DNA from: Methanomicrobiaceae archaeon
Lineage (GTDB): Archaea; Halobacteriota; Methanomicrobia; Methanomicrobiales; Methanomicrobiaceae
Assembly (NCBI GenBank): GCA_029762625.1
Contig: JARVGI010000001.1
Location: forward strand, 124,001-188,000
DNA length: 64,000 nucleotides
Direction of reading: 5' to 3'
The notes beneath the pieces are model-generated. The model ran no database searches. It saw nothing but the letters and a program-made list of their open reading frames with translations, and was not told the DNA's origin. Shown here one piece after another: positions 17,411-26,288 of this stretch (position 1 is the stretch's first letter; every line of letters starts with the position of its first letter). The position numbers and the translations under genes were made by a program.

Positions 17411-18271
17411 ATGCCCTTTTGTTCCCATACTTCTTTTGCGGACGCGGATTGCCCCTATGACGATGCCCGGTACGTGCTTTTCGGCGTCCCCTACGACGGC
17501 ACGACCTCGTTTCGCGCCGGAACCCGCGATGGCCCGCGTGCAATCCGCGACGTATCCTACAATTTCGAGACCTATATCGCCGATATCGGCATCGATCTGG
17601 CAGGAGTCCCCATGGCGGATATGGGCGATATCGAGCCCTGGTGCCTCCCGGAGGACGTGGTTGCACAGGTCCGCAGCGCAGCATCACAGCTGCACCGCGA
17701 CGGCAAGGTCCCTATCATGCTCGGCGGTGAGCATTCGGTGACGGTCGGGGCGGTGCAGGCGCTGAAGCCCGACTGCTACGTGGTCGCCGATGCCCATCTC
17801 GATCTCCGCACCGAGTACGGCAACACCCCCTTCAACCACGCCTGTGTCACGAGGCGCGTGGCCGAGGCAGGCGTCGACGAGGTGTTCATCGTCGGCGCAC
17901 GCAGCGGCACGAGGGAGGAATACCAATGTGCCCGGGATCTCCACCTCTATACCGCCGCGGATGTGAGAACGAAGGGGATCGGGGCGGTGATCGGCGACAT
18001 CGCCGCCGCCGTGGATGGTAGAACGGTCTATCTCTCCATCGATGCCGACGCCATCGACTGCTGCCTGACGCCGGGCCTCGGCACCCCTGAGCCTTTCGGC
18101 ATCACCCACTGGGACGTGCGGGACCTCGTGCGGGCGCTCGCTCCGCGTGCCATCGGCTTCGATTACGTGGAGGTCTGCCCGGTCGATGCGGGGCAGACAG
18201 CAGCGGTCGCCGCGAGGATCATCCGCGACTTCATCGCATCCCACTGGAAGGAAACCGGAATATCGACATAA
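17411..18271 (+). CDS. speB: agmatinase / ureohydrolase family enzyme
   Basis: Manganese ureohydrolase converting agmatine to putrescine and urea. The 286 residues carry all expected metal-binding motifs: GGEHSVT near 103, DAHLDLRTEY near 126 and SIDADAID near 211 (this last with the usual D-x-D spacing). The active-site loop HACVTRR and the terminal GFDYVEVCPVDAG also fit. It is five bases downstream of aIF5A and surely in the same transcript, consistent with supplying polyamine for hypusine formation. Arginase or another ureohydrolase specificity cannot be excluded by motif alone. Confidence 0.93.
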   Translation: MPFCSHTSFADADCPYDDARYVLFGVPYDGTTSFRAGTRDGPRAIRDVSYNFETYIADIGIDLAGVPMADMGDIEPWCLPEDVVAQVRSAASQLHRDGKVPIMLGGEHSVTVGAVQALKPDCYVVADAHLDLRTEYGNTPFNHACVTRRVAEAGVDEVFIVGARSGTREEYQCARDLHLYTAADVRTKGIGAVIGDIAAAVDGRTVYLSIDADAIDCCLTPGLGTPEPFGITHWDVRDLVRALAPRAIGFDYVEVCPVDAGQTAAVAARIIRDFIASHWKETGIST

Positions 18272-18322
18272 GGATGCGGATATGCCGGGAATGGGGGGCG
18301 GCGAGTCCCTCATTTCCGGGTG

Positions 18323-19009
18323 CTAGGTGTTCGTATTCTGCGGCACCTTGATGGTGACGGTATAGGACTGGACGAACCTCGTCGTGATGATGAAATAGTA
18401 GTTTCTCTGTCCCTCGTAGAACTTCTCCTTCCACGGCCGCGGGTCGGTGTCCTTCCAGAGGCGGGAGTCGAGGATGCCCGGGTTGATGATCCGCACAAAC
18501 CGGTTGGGATCGTTTGCGTCCATGACCTGGATATTGATGCCCGGGAAGACGGATCCCGGCTCGGTCATCGGCTCCACCGTATAGTGCAGCTCCCAGCAGG
18601 GGAAGGGGATGGTGATAATCTCGGTAGTCCCGCTCCATTTGCCCTTGATGGTTGCATAGGTGACCATGGTAGAAGTGGAAGGGGGGGGCGAGAACGGGAT
18701 GTTCGCACTGATCCGTCCCTGCCCTTCGATATCATGATGGTAGGTGGCGGGATTCACAAATCCCACCTTGTGGACCGATCCGTCCCACACAGGCGTCGGG
18801 GTCGGGATGCGGGTCGGTGCGGGGGTTGGCGGCCTGGAGAGAACCTCTATGGGGGTTGCGGTGGGCGCTGGCGTCTCCTCCCCGGCAAAAAAAGGTATCA
18901 TGCTTCCGATGTCCGTGTCTCCCTCCGACAGCAGTGGTTTGACGCCGAACGAGAGGGCGAGCACGATGATGACGGCAAGAGCGATGGGAGCAATATCCCG
19001 CCATTCCAT
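18323..19009 (-). CDS. membrane-anchored hypothetical protein with Pro/Thr stalk
   Basis: Unrecognised 228-residue protein. A hydrophobic segment at residues ~8-24 (IAPIALAVIIVLALSFGV) acts as anchor or signal. Residues ~45-75 are a Pro/Thr-rich stalk (TPAPTATPIEV...PTPAPTRIPTPTP) typical of surface proteins in this group, followed by a beta-rich domain of about 150 residues (HYTVEPMTEPGSVFPGINIQV, YYFIITTRFVQSYTVTIKV). It is divergent from arlB, 361 bases away, and convergent with agmatinase. A run of eight G at 18681-18688 lies in the gene. Surface or ligand-binding role only inferred. Confidence 0.75.
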   Translation of the reverse strand: MEWRDIAPIALAVIIVLALSFGVKPLLSEGDTDIGSMIPFFAGEETPAPTATPIEVLSRPPTPAPTRIPTPTPVWDGSVHKVGFVNPATYHHDIEGQGRISANIPFSPPPSTSTMVTYATIKGKWSGTTEIITIPFPCWELHYTVEPMTEPGSVFPGINIQVMDANDPNRFVRIINPGILDSRLWKDTDPRPWKEKFYEGQRNYYFIITTRFVQSYTVTIKVPQNTNT

Positions 19010-19370
19010 ACCATTGCTATGGCATCTCGTGCTATTTTAATGCATACCTTTTTAAAGCCCCGGCCGATTCGCCCGTCCGTGCGATATACTCGACGATGAA
19101 CCGCTTTCCGGATTGGATTCATGCTGGTGTCCTGCGGATGAGGAAACCACGGGTATGCAATATGGTTATTCCCAATGGTCAATCACATATGATGAACAGG
19201 AAGGATAATCTTTAATACTATTTTGCGGATGTGCCCGTATTTTCGGGTTTTCGCCAGGTTACTTAAGAACCTTTCTGCATTCAATAAACAAAGTATATAA
19301 ATGATTTCTATCTTTATATTTATCATGAATATTGGAGGGATCCGATATTCGTTTGAATGGAGGCATTGCA
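19010..19370 (+). other. 361-base intergenic region upstream of the archaellin gene
   Basis: Between the divergent surface protein gene and arlB. It becomes very AT-rich from about 19195 on, with a strong TATA-like element at 19294-19302. The expected transcript has a leader of nearly 50 bases, unusual beside the short leaders elsewhere in the window, and includes TTGGAGGGATCC at 19332-19343 and the Shine-Dalgarno GGAGG at 19360-19364. Confidence 0.55.
19294..19302 (+). promoter_or_regulatory. TATA box of arlB
   Basis: TATATAAAT preceded by the purine-rich AAACAAAG that could act as BRE. It is the best TATA match in the window, fitting the high expression expected for archaellin. Confidence 0.6.
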
Positions 19371-19931
19371 ATGCGAAAATTCATGAACAGAGAAGAAGCA
19401 TTCACAGGTCTTGAGGCCGCCATCGTGCTGATCGCGTTCGTCGTGGTCGCCGCGGTCTTCAGTTACGTCGTTCTCGGCGCCGGGTTCTTCACAACACAGA
19501 AGAGCCAGGAGGTCGTTGCCAGCGGTGTTTCGCAGGCATCGTCCAGCATGCAGATCCTCGGTGATGTGTATGGACTTGGAAATGGCACTGAACTCGGAGC
19601 TGTTCAGTTCACCCTTGGATTGACCGCCGGTGGTTCTGCCATCGACATGGAAAAAACAACCCTTGTCTGGTCCACTTCCGAAACCGTGGAGACGCTCGCG
19701 TTTAATACAAGTGCCAGTGCTGGAAATTGGGCAATCATCGAGAAAAATAATGGTGATGATGATAATCTGCTTGAAGACTACGAGCAGTTCGTGATCAAAG
19801 CCATGCCGAGTAACGGTATCGGTGTCAACACGAACTTCAAGCTGGAAATTCGGCCCTCTATCGGTGCGACCATCGCCATTGACGAGAAGGTTCCGCCGCA
19901 GGTCGATCCGGTCATGGACCTGACCAGATAA
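19371..19931 (+). CDS. arlB: archaellin (flagellin), filament subunit
   Basis: The structural subunit of the archaellum filament, 186 residues before processing. The start ATG 19371 has GGAGG eight bases ahead; an upstream in-frame start at 19332 lacks conserved residues. The N-terminus is a class III signal: short charged leader with NREEAFTG, then LEAAIVLIAFVVVAAVFSYVV, so the prepilin-peptidase (ArlK/FlaK) should cut after the glycine at about residue 13. The rest is beta-rich with Asn/Ser/Thr sites suited to N-glycosylation (NGT, NTS). It is the only archaellin copy here, small for the family, and has its own promoter; a T-rich stretch follows the stop. Confidence 0.95.
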   Translation: MRKFMNREEAFTGLEAAIVLIAFVVVAAVFSYVVLGAGFFTTQKSQEVVASGVSQASSSMQILGDVYGLGNGTELGAVQFTLGLTAGGSAIDMEKTTLVWSTSETVETLAFNTSASAGNWAIIEKNNGDDDNLLEDYEQFVIKAMPSNGIGVNTNFKLEIRPSIGATIAIDEKVPPQVDPVMDLTR

Positions 19932-19933
19932 TT

Positions 19934-19964
19934 TCCCCTTCTTTTTCGCCGTCCGATCGGACGG
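19934..19964 (+). terminator. arlB terminator region with T-run and palindrome
   Basis: A T-rich tract (CTTCTTTTT, 19938-19946) immediately after the arlB stop, followed by the perfect palindrome CCGTCCGATCGGACGG. Archaeal termination usually needs only the T-run; the palindrome may instead be an operator or a processing signal. A strong stop here would explain high filament-subunit and low motor-gene expression. Confidence 0.5.
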
Positions 19965-20203
19965 TTGACCGGAGTGTCCGATTGCGGCGTGGTTTCCTGC
20001 GGGACAGTGCGCTTTCAATGATCGAGCGGGTTCCCTCTCCGGGGAAGTGTATTTAACTGCGAAGTGTATGGTTAATCAATAGTGTATATCACAGGGCGGC
20101 GTCGCCCCTGCCGCACTCATTGGCTCGAACCTCATTTTACTGTAACTTTACCAAAAAAGGATGCAATTTGGAGGGATTCCTTCACCGTAGAGTTACGCAA
20201 AGC

Positions 20204-20213
20204 ATTTAAATAA
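20204..20213 (+). promoter_or_regulatory. TATA-like element of the arlCDE-GFHIJ operon
   Basis: ATTTAAATAA about 30 bases before the ATG at 20238, suggesting leaderless transcription of the motor operon from a promoter separate from that of arlB. Confidence 0.5.
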
Positions 20214-20237
20214 TGAACTGGAAACCATATCATTAAT

Positions 20238-21074
20238 ATGGCGATCAATCAGGCGCAGGTGGACCATATTATCAGCACCGCATCCGCCGACGACCCCGAG
20301 GTGCAGATGCAGCGGCTGCAGGATGATGTGGACCTCATCAAAAAATCCATTAAAAAGCTCCTCATCGATATCCGTGACCGGATGAACGAGCTGGAGAACC
20401 CCTTCGTGCTCGGGGCCAATCTTCCCGGTGCTCCGGCACAGCATTCGCACACCCAGAGCGGCGAGAAAACGAAGGAGAGCACCCCCGCAGAGGAGCTCGA
20501 ACCCGAGGTTCCGGCGCAAAAAACGGTGCAGCAATCCCCGCAGATCGCGGCCCTGGGCCCCGTCCAGGAGCTGCACGCTCACGCACCGCCCATGGGGATC
20601 GGTGCCGGCCAGCTGGCTGCCGACGAGCAGCTCCTCCACAGCATCAGGCAGCAGCTGGAGAAGGAGCACACACCTGCACCTGCCGCCAGCGAAAAACTGC
20701 GCCTGCACAAGATTCATCGCCTCTTCGACTGGACCGGGAGGATGGTCAAAAAGTACGGTCACGACCGCCTGGAGATCATGATCGAGTCCTATACCGCCAT
20801 GGGCTACATCTCGAAAGACGCCTGCGCCCAGATAAAGGAAATCACCCGCCTGATGCCGGAATCGCTCGGTGAATCGCATGAGATCAGTTCGAACGCCTAC
20901 GTCTCCGAGCTCTACGTCCTCAACCGCATTCTCGACCCCGGCGACCAGTCGCTCGACCGGGACATGATCGAGGTGCTGATGGACAAGCAGCAGACCCCCG
21001 GAACGGGGAAGAACGCTGAGGGGAAAGTGCGGGAACCCGGCGAAGACTGGATCGACGTGCTTGAAAGGATCTGA
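20238..21074 (+). CDS. archaellum motor scaffold protein ArlC/D/E fusion
   Basis: Cytosolic scaffold of the archaellum motor that receives the chemotaxis signal through CheF and CheY. The 278 residues comprise an N-terminal coiled-coil region (ArlC/ArlE-like, MQRLQDDVDLIKKSIKKLL, residues ~22-60), a disordered Pro/Glu/Ala-rich linker (~70-145) and the conserved ArlD/E domain (KLRLHKIHRLFDWTGRMV...GYISKDACAQIKEI, ~150-215) followed by LNRILDPGDQSLDRDMIEVLMDK. A single fused gene replaces the separate arlC, arlD and arlE of other euryarchaea. It opens the motor operon and is followed three bases later by the next gene. Confidence 0.87.
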   Translation: MAINQAQVDHIISTASADDPEVQMQRLQDDVDLIKKSIKKLLIDIRDRMNELENPFVLGANLPGAPAQHSHTQSGEKTKESTPAEELEPEVPAQKTVQQSPQIAALGPVQELHAHAPPMGIGAGQLAADEQLLHSIRQQLEKEHTPAPAASEKLRLHKIHRLFDWTGRMVKKYGHDRLEIMIESYTAMGYISKDACAQIKEITRLMPESLGESHEISSNAYVSELYVLNRILDPGDQSLDRDMIEVLMDKQQTPGTGKNAEGKVREPGEDWIDVLERI

Positions 21075-21077
21075 CGG

Positions 21078-21575
21078 ATGTCGAGCGATACATTCACCAC
21101 CGCAATATTTTTAATTGCCGCAGTGCTCGCCGCAGCAGTCCTAGTGAACGCATTTTTTCCCGCGATCTACTCGGCCTCGAGCACCTTTACCAAATCGTCG
21201 CAGAGCGCCGACGAGCGGTTGCGCACCGACATCAAGATCATCAACACCTTCTCGGGTGCGGGGACCCGAGCGGCACACGTCTGGATAAAGAATATCGGGT
21301 CGACCCGCATCCCGGAAACCAGTATCGGGAACGCCAACATCTTCGTGGGTGCGCCTGCCGATTTTGAAATGGTCGCCTATACGGCAGGGGAGCCGGCAAA
21401 CCACCAGTGGACCTTCACCATCATCGAGGACGCCAACCGGTACTGGGACGCGGGGGAGACGATCTGCATCGAGGTCAGCAGCGACAAAATCCCCGCAGGA
21501 AGCACCGACGTGGTGTACTTTCAGATCGTGCTTCCCAGCGGCGTGCTGCGGACAGAAGAATTTACCGTGAGTTGA
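21078..21575 (+). CDS. arlG: archaellum stator-type protein, ArlG-like
   Basis: A 165-residue membrane-anchored protein: residues ~9-30 form one hydrophobic helix (TAIFLIAAVLAAAVLVNAFFP) and the rest is a beta-sandwich domain on the outside (RLRTDIKIINTFSG, HVWIKNIGSTRIPE). ArlF and ArlG together form the filament that ties the rotating motor to the S-layer. The assignment as ArlG rather than ArlF rests on the AIFLIAAV type N-terminus and on its neighbour looking like ArlF; the two could be swapped. The gene starts three bases after arlCDE. Confidence 0.75.
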   Translation: MSSDTFTTAIFLIAAVLAAAVLVNAFFPAIYSASSTFTKSSQSADERLRTDIKIINTFSGAGTRAAHVWIKNIGSTRIPETSIGNANIFVGAPADFEMVAYTAGEPANHQWTFTIIEDANRYWDAGETICIEVSSDKIPAGSTDVVYFQIVLPSGVLRTEEFTVS

Positions 21576-21581
21576 TGTGGC

Positions 21582-22058
21582 ATGGGCCTGGGATCGCTGA
21601 TTGCATCGGCAGTCGCCATCACCCTGCTGGTGATCACGGCCTATGTGATCATCGGCGGGACGATCGCCACCGCGGAGATCGTCTCTCTCGCCCAGGATGA
21701 ACATGCACGCACCCTGCAGAAAGCCATACGGACCTCCATTGACATCGTGCAGGTGGACGTCGATGCAAATGCCTCGGTGGTGAACGTGGATGTCTATAAC
21801 GCGGGAAGCGAGATCATCGCCGATTTCGACCGTATGGACGTGTTCGTCATCTATGACGCCGAACCGCAGTACGTATCCGTCGGGACCGGGCCCGGCACAT
21901 GGAGTCGGGGCGCGATCACCCCCGACGCCGTCCACCCGGGCCAGCTCGATCCGGGAGAGACCGTCACCATCTCCATTGCCTACACCGGCGGCGACCCGCC
22001 CGCATGGGTGCAGGTAACGACGGGCAACGGTGTCTGTGATTCGGCATACGTGACCTGA
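21582..22058 (+). CDS. arlF: archaellum stator protein, ArlF-like
   Basis: 158 residues with an N-terminal membrane helix (GSLIASAVAITLLVITAYVII) followed by a heptad-like stretch (residues ~25-50) and an extracellular immunoglobulin-like beta domain (DVDANASVVNVDVYNAGSE). This layout is that of ArlF, which binds the S-layer and anchors the motor. It sits between the ArlG-like gene and arlH. Low overall conservation makes the F/G naming tentative, but membership of the stator pair is well supported by order and topology. Confidence 0.75.
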   Translation: MGLGSLIASAVAITLLVITAYVIIGGTIATAEIVSLAQDEHARTLQKAIRTSIDIVQVDVDANASVVNVDVYNAGSEIIADFDRMDVFVIYDAEPQYVSVGTGPGTWSRGAITPDAVHPGQLDPGETVTISIAYTGGDPPAWVQVTTGNGVCDSAYVT

Positions 22059-22072
22059 AGGGAGGAATACAA

Positions 22073-22819
22073 ATGGGAGATAGCAGGGGGACGGGAATCG
22101 GGGACCTTCTCGGGGGGGACGATAAAAACATCCTCTCGACCGGAAACCCCGAGATCGACAAAAAACTCGCGGACGGCCTGCCGCTCGAATCCCTCACGCT
22201 CATCGAGGGGGAGAACGATACCGGGAAGAGCGTCATGACCCAGCAGATCATCTGGGGGGCGATGAAGGGGGGCATGGATGTCGACCTCTACACCTCGGAG
22301 AACACCTCCAAGAGTTTTATCAACCAGATGGAGTCGATGAGCCTCGACATCTCCGACTATTTCGCCTGGGGGCATCTGCGCATTTTTCCGATGCATATCA
22401 CCGGGTTCAAATGGTCGGAGGACGAGATGCAGGATGTGCTGATGCGGATCATCCGGCACATGAAGACAAGCAAGGCCGGGGTCATCGTGATCGACTCGCT
22501 CACCCTGATCACCGAATATACCGGGCAGGCCGACATCCTCACCTTCCTGACGAGCTGCAAAAATCTGGTCGACCACGGAAAGACCATCCTGATCACCCTG
22601 CACACGTATGCCTTCGAAGAGGACACCCTCGTCCGCATCCGCTCCATCTGCGACGCCCACCTGTTCATGAAAAAGGCCCTCGTGGGGGACAAGTACGTGA
22701 TGGTCATGGAGGTGGTCAAGGTCCGCGGGGCCCGCAAGACCACCGGCAATATCGTTTCGTTTGAGGTCCACCCGGGCTACGGCATGAAGATCATCCCGAT
22801 TTCGATGGCGAAGGTGTAG
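22073..22819 (+). CDS. arlH: archaellum motor regulator ATPase ArlH
   Basis: KaiC/RecA-like ATP-binding protein that docks on ArlI and is thought to switch between assembly and rotation. At 248 residues, the Walker A variant GENDTGKS is at 46-53 and the Walker B-like GVIVIDSLTLI near 140. The start follows GGAGGAAT with good spacing. Order arlF-arlH-arlI-arlJ matches other euryarchaea. The Walker A lacks the second glycine of the strict consensus, as is usual in ArlH. Confidence 0.94.
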   Translation: MGDSRGTGIGDLLGGDDKNILSTGNPEIDKKLADGLPLESLTLIEGENDTGKSVMTQQIIWGAMKGGMDVDLYTSENTSKSFINQMESMSLDISDYFAWGHLRIFPMHITGFKWSEDEMQDVLMRIIRHMKTSKAGVIVIDSLTLITEYTGQADILTFLTSCKNLVDHGKTILITLHTYAFEEDTLVRIRSICDAHLFMKKALVGDKYVMVMEVVKVRGARKTTGNIVSFEVHPGYGMKIIPISMAKV

Positions 22820-22822
22820 TGT

Positions 22823-24685
22823 ATGAGTTCACTGAGTGCTGCGATCAGTCTCCCGTTCAAGCCCGAGATCCTCGACGACGAAAACGATTATTCCGAGAAT
22901 ATCGAGTCCTGTGCACTCTACCGGATGCTCCCGGCCAATGCGCGGGAGTACGTCACCCAGAGTCCGCACCTCCTCGAGTACCTCCTGATGTTCCCGGTGA
23001 ACACCTTCGGCATCCCGCTCTTTTTCTCGGAGCTCAAGCGCGACCTGAAATCAATGGAGAATCCCAATATCATCTACCCGGTCAACGATATGACCTTCGT
23101 CCACATCTTTCCGGACGAAAACGACGTGCGCAACTATTACATCCCCATCGAACCGTCGTTTTTACACAGCGTTGCAGAATGTTTCTCGCTTGTCGAAAAG
23201 CGGCTGGTCGACCTGATCGATGCCCTCGATGAAGACCCGGTGACCGACGAGGAACGCATCGGCGTGCTCAGGCGGGCGCTCCGGGAGATCATCTACGTCA
23301 AACAGCCGGGAGAATCCATCGAGAGCATATTTTCGGAAAGGGAGGAGAAAAAAAAGGTGAAGAACCGGATCGTGGAGTTCCTCAATACCGATTTCACGGC
23401 AAAAAAGGCGTTCGAGAAGCAGAAGGTCCCTGCAGGGGTCGACGTGCTCCCCGACGGCAGGATCGTCCTCTCCTCACAGGAATTCCGGTCGCTCGAGTAC
23501 CTGATCATCCGGGACAAGATCGACATGGGCATCCTCAAGCCGTTTCTCGACGACCCCTACATCGAGGATATCACCTGCGACGGCGTGGGCCCCATCTTCA
23601 TCGAGCACAAGATTTTCAAGGGGCTCAAATCCGCGGTGGAGTTCAGGGAATCGCATGAAATCGATGAATTCGTGATAAAAATGGCGGAGCGCATCAAGCG
23701 GCCGCTCACCTACCGCAACCCCATCGTCGATGCCACGCTCCCCGACGGCTCGCGTATCAACATCGTCTACGGAACGGAGATCAGCAAACACGGGAGCAAT
23801 TTCACCATCCGCAAGGTGTCCGAAGAGCCGGCGAGCATCCTGCAGCTGATCGACTGGAAGACCACCGATTATATGGTCGCCGGCTATCTCTGGATCTGCA
23901 TCGAGTTCGGGATGTCCCTCTTTATGAGCGGGGAGACGGCGAGCGGAAAGACGACGAGCCTGAACGCCATCACCACTTTCATCCCGCCGGAAAACAAGAT
24001 CATCACCATCGAAGACACTCCCGAACTGACCGTCCCCCATAAAAACTGGAGCCGTGAAGTGTCGAAAGGAAAGGGGAAGGGTGAAGGCGAGGGATCGGAT
24101 GTCACCATGTTCGATCTCCTCAAAGCCGCCCTTCGCCAGCGCCCGAACCAGATCCTGGTGGGGGAAATACGCGGGGCGGAAGGGTCGGTGGCCTTCGGCG
24201 CAATGCAGACCGGACACCCGGTGATGAGCACCTTCCACGCGGCATCGGTGGAAAAGCTCATCCAGCGTCTCTGCGGAGACCCCATCAATATCCCGAAAAC
24301 GCACGTCGACAACTTAAATATCGTGATCATCCAGAGCGCGGTCCGCCGCCCGGACGGGAGCATGGTGCGCAGGATGCTATCCATCAACGAGCTGGTCGGC
24401 TATAACCCCGAAACACAGGGGTTCTCCTTCGTCTGCATGTTCCAGTGGGACCCGGTGACCGACACGTTCATCTGGACCGGCAAAGGGAGCAGTTTCCTCC
24501 TTGAAAACAAGATCGCCACGATGCTCGGCATCCCGGAGCATAAACGCTCGGATATCTATTTTGAGGTCGAAAAGCGGGCAAAAATCCTGGAACGTCTCCA
24601 TAAAGCGGGGTATACCGGGTTCTGGGATCTCTACCACATGATGACCAAGATTAAAAAACAGGGGCTCCTCAAGATCGAGATCTGA
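22823..24685 (+). CDS. arlI: archaellum assembly and rotation ATPase ArlI
   Basis: Type IV-pilus-type secretion ATPase that drives filament assembly and rotation. Of 620 residues, the N-terminal ~230 form the extended domain; the catalytic domain has SGETASGKTTSLNAI (Walker A, near 370), the Asp box IEDTPELTVPH, the Walker B region NQILVGEIRGAE near 445 and a His-containing HPVMSTFHAAS. A short insertion of lysine/glycine repeats (KGKGKGEGEG) lies near residue 417 between these motifs. It starts three bases after arlH and is followed directly by arlJ. Confidence 0.96.
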   Translation: MSSLSAAISLPFKPEILDDENDYSENIESCALYRMLPANAREYVTQSPHLLEYLLMFPVNTFGIPLFFSELKRDLKSMENPNIIYPVNDMTFVHIFPDENDVRNYYIPIEPSFLHSVAECFSLVEKRLVDLIDALDEDPVTDEERIGVLRRALREIIYVKQPGESIESIFSEREEKKKVKNRIVEFLNTDFTAKKAFEKQKVPAGVDVLPDGRIVLSSQEFRSLEYLIIRDKIDMGILKPFLDDPYIEDITCDGVGPIFIEHKIFKGLKSAVEFRESHEIDEFVIKMAERIKRPLTYRNPIVDATLPDGSRINIVYGTEISKHGSNFTIRKVSEEPASILQLIDWKTTDYMVAGYLWICIEFGMSLFMSGETASGKTTSLNAITTFIPPENKIITIEDTPELTVPHKNWSREVSKGKGKGEGEGSDVTMFDLLKAALRQRPNQILVGEIRGAEGSVAFGAMQTGHPVMSTFHAASVEKLIQRLCGDPINIPKTHVDNLNIVIIQSAVRRPDGSMVRRMLSINELVGYNPETQGFSFVCMFQWDPVTDTFIWTGKGSSFLLENKIATMLGIPEHKRSDIYFEVEKRAKILERLHKAGYTGFWDLYHMMTKIKKQGLLKIEI

Positions 24686-24686
24686 T

Positions 24687-26288
24687 ATGTTCAAACAGAC
24701 CGTGGAATCACTCAGGGCGAAAAACGGCGGCTCTCTCCCCTTCGAAAGCACGTTCGCAAGCATCAGGCAGAAGCTGGATGACGTGCTGGAGAACAAACGC
24801 ATGGGTGGCGACATCCTCTTCATGACCACCTATATGGCCGCCATCACGACTGCCCAGGTTTCGCGGCCGGAAATTTTTTCAAAGACGTCGACCCGGATAG
24901 AGTACGTCTCGTCAAAATACATCGAAAAAGTGGAGTTCTTTGTCAAAAAATGGAATTACAGATACGCGCAGGCGTTGCGTCTCGTGGCGGAACGGTGCCG
25001 GAACGCCATCCTGCGCAGTATGCTGAACCGGTATGCAAACGCCATCGACTCCGGTGTCCCCGACGACGAATTCCTGACGCTCGAACTATCCACGGTGCGC
25101 AGCGTCTACCGCAACACCTTCGAGCAGGGATTCGAGATGCTCAAAAAGTGGGGCGATGCCTACATCGCCATGATGCTCTCAGGGACCATCGTGGGGATCA
25201 TCATCATGGTCTCGGTGGCCATCTATTCTCCCGATGACATCGATGCCACCCTCAATATGTCCTACGCCATCATCCTGATGATCTCCGTCTTCGGCATCAC
25301 CACCATGTACCGGTCCATCCCCGAGGATTCAAAGACCCACGGTCTTCCCGGACAGGGCTCGCACGAACAGATGATGATTCGGAGCCTCGAACGGGTGATC
25401 GTTCCGGTAGCGCTGGTGAGTGCAGTCCTGCTCGCGCTGGCGGGTATCAATGCAGGCCTCATCGCCATCTTCGTGGGAGTGCTGTTTGCCCCGCTCGGCA
25501 TCATCGCCCTGAAGGACGACATGTATATCCAGAGGCGTGACGAGGACTTCACCGTGTTCCTGCGCGGACTGGGGTCGATTATGGGGGGCAAGGGGCTCAC
25601 CACGACGTATGCGCTTGCGGAGGTGGACCGCAAATCGCTTGAAGTGCTGGGATCGTTTGTCGATGCGGCCTATTCGAAGCTGAACCTCGGCCTCAGTGAT
25701 GCGCTGGTCTGGGAGCGGTTTATCCGGGATTCGGGCAGCAATCTCATTTACAAGTACCTCAACATTTTCCGGGACTCCATTGCACTGGGAGGGTCCCCTG
25801 CCGATATCGGCAAGATTGTCAGCTCCTCGATGCTCGAGATGGTGCTCCTCCGCAAAAAACGCGAGATGCTCACGACCAGTTTCATCGTGCTCCTGATCCC
25901 CATGCACGTGGCGATGGTGGCGATCTTTGCCTTCCTCTACCACATTCTCCTGACCATGTCCCATGCAGTCCAGGAGGTGATGACGGCCTTCGAGGAGACC
26001 AGCACCGGGGCGCTGAGCGGGGGCAGCGGTTCTTTGGGCGGTTCGATGGCGGATTCGATGAATATCTTCGTCAACTTTCCCGAGGATACGATGGGCATGT
26101 ACCTTATCATCACCCTGTTCATGATCACCGTGTCCAATATCCTTGCGGGAAAAGTGGTGAAAGGCGGTGACCGTTCGATGCTCTACTTCTTTGGAAGCGT
26201 CCTGTTCGCCCTCACCGGCATCGTGTATATCGTGACGCCCATCGTCGTCGAGTCCTATTTCCAGATACCCGCGTATGGAGCGATTTAG
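24687..26288 (+). CDS. arlJ: archaellum membrane platform protein ArlJ
   Basis: Polytopic core of the motor, equivalent to PilC/GspF, binding ArlI on the cytosolic side. The 533 residues hold an N-terminal soluble part (~1-150), a pair of membrane helices near 155-210, two more near 235-270, a second cytosolic domain (RRDEDFTVFLRGLGSIMGGKG..., near 280-400) and three further helices to the C-terminus. The duplicated T2SF-like cytosolic domains and position after arlI make the call secure. It ends with TAG directly before the ATG of the acidic protein gene. Confidence 0.94.
   Translation: MFKQTVESLRAKNGGSLPFESTFASIRQKLDDVLENKRMGGDILFMTTYMAAITTAQVSRPEIFSKTSTRIEYVSSKYIEKVEFFVKKWNYRYAQALRLVAERCRNAILRSMLNRYANAIDSGVPDDEFLTLELSTVRSVYRNTFEQGFEMLKKWGDAYIAMMLSGTIVGIIIMVSVAIYSPDDIDATLNMSYAIILMISVFGITTMYRSIPEDSKTHGLPGQGSHEQMMIRSLERVIVPVALVSAVLLALAGINAGLIAIFVGVLFAPLGIIALKDDMYIQRRDEDFTVFLRGLGSIMGGKGLTTTYALAEVDRKSLEVLGSFVDAAYSKLNLGLSDALVWERFIRDSGSNLIYKYLNIFRDSIALGGSPADIGKIVSSSMLEMVLLRKKREMLTTSFIVLLIPMHVAMVAIFAFLYHILLTMSHAVQEVMTAFEETSTGALSGGSGSLGGSMADSMNIFVNFPEDTMGMYLIITLFMITVSNILAGKVVKGGDRSMLYFFGSVLFALTGIVYIVTPIVVESYFQIPAYGAI

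Larger units (their letters stand above)
19932..20237 (+). other. 306-base region between arlB and arlCDE
   Basis: Begins with a pyrimidine-rich CCCCTTCTTTTT likely to end the arlB transcript, then a perfect 16-base palindrome at 19949-19964, a small GC hairpin GGGCG-GCGT-CGCCC near 20096, a second copy of TTGGAGGGAT at 20168-20177 and the arlCDE promoter. No ORF with coding character was seen. Confidence 0.55.
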
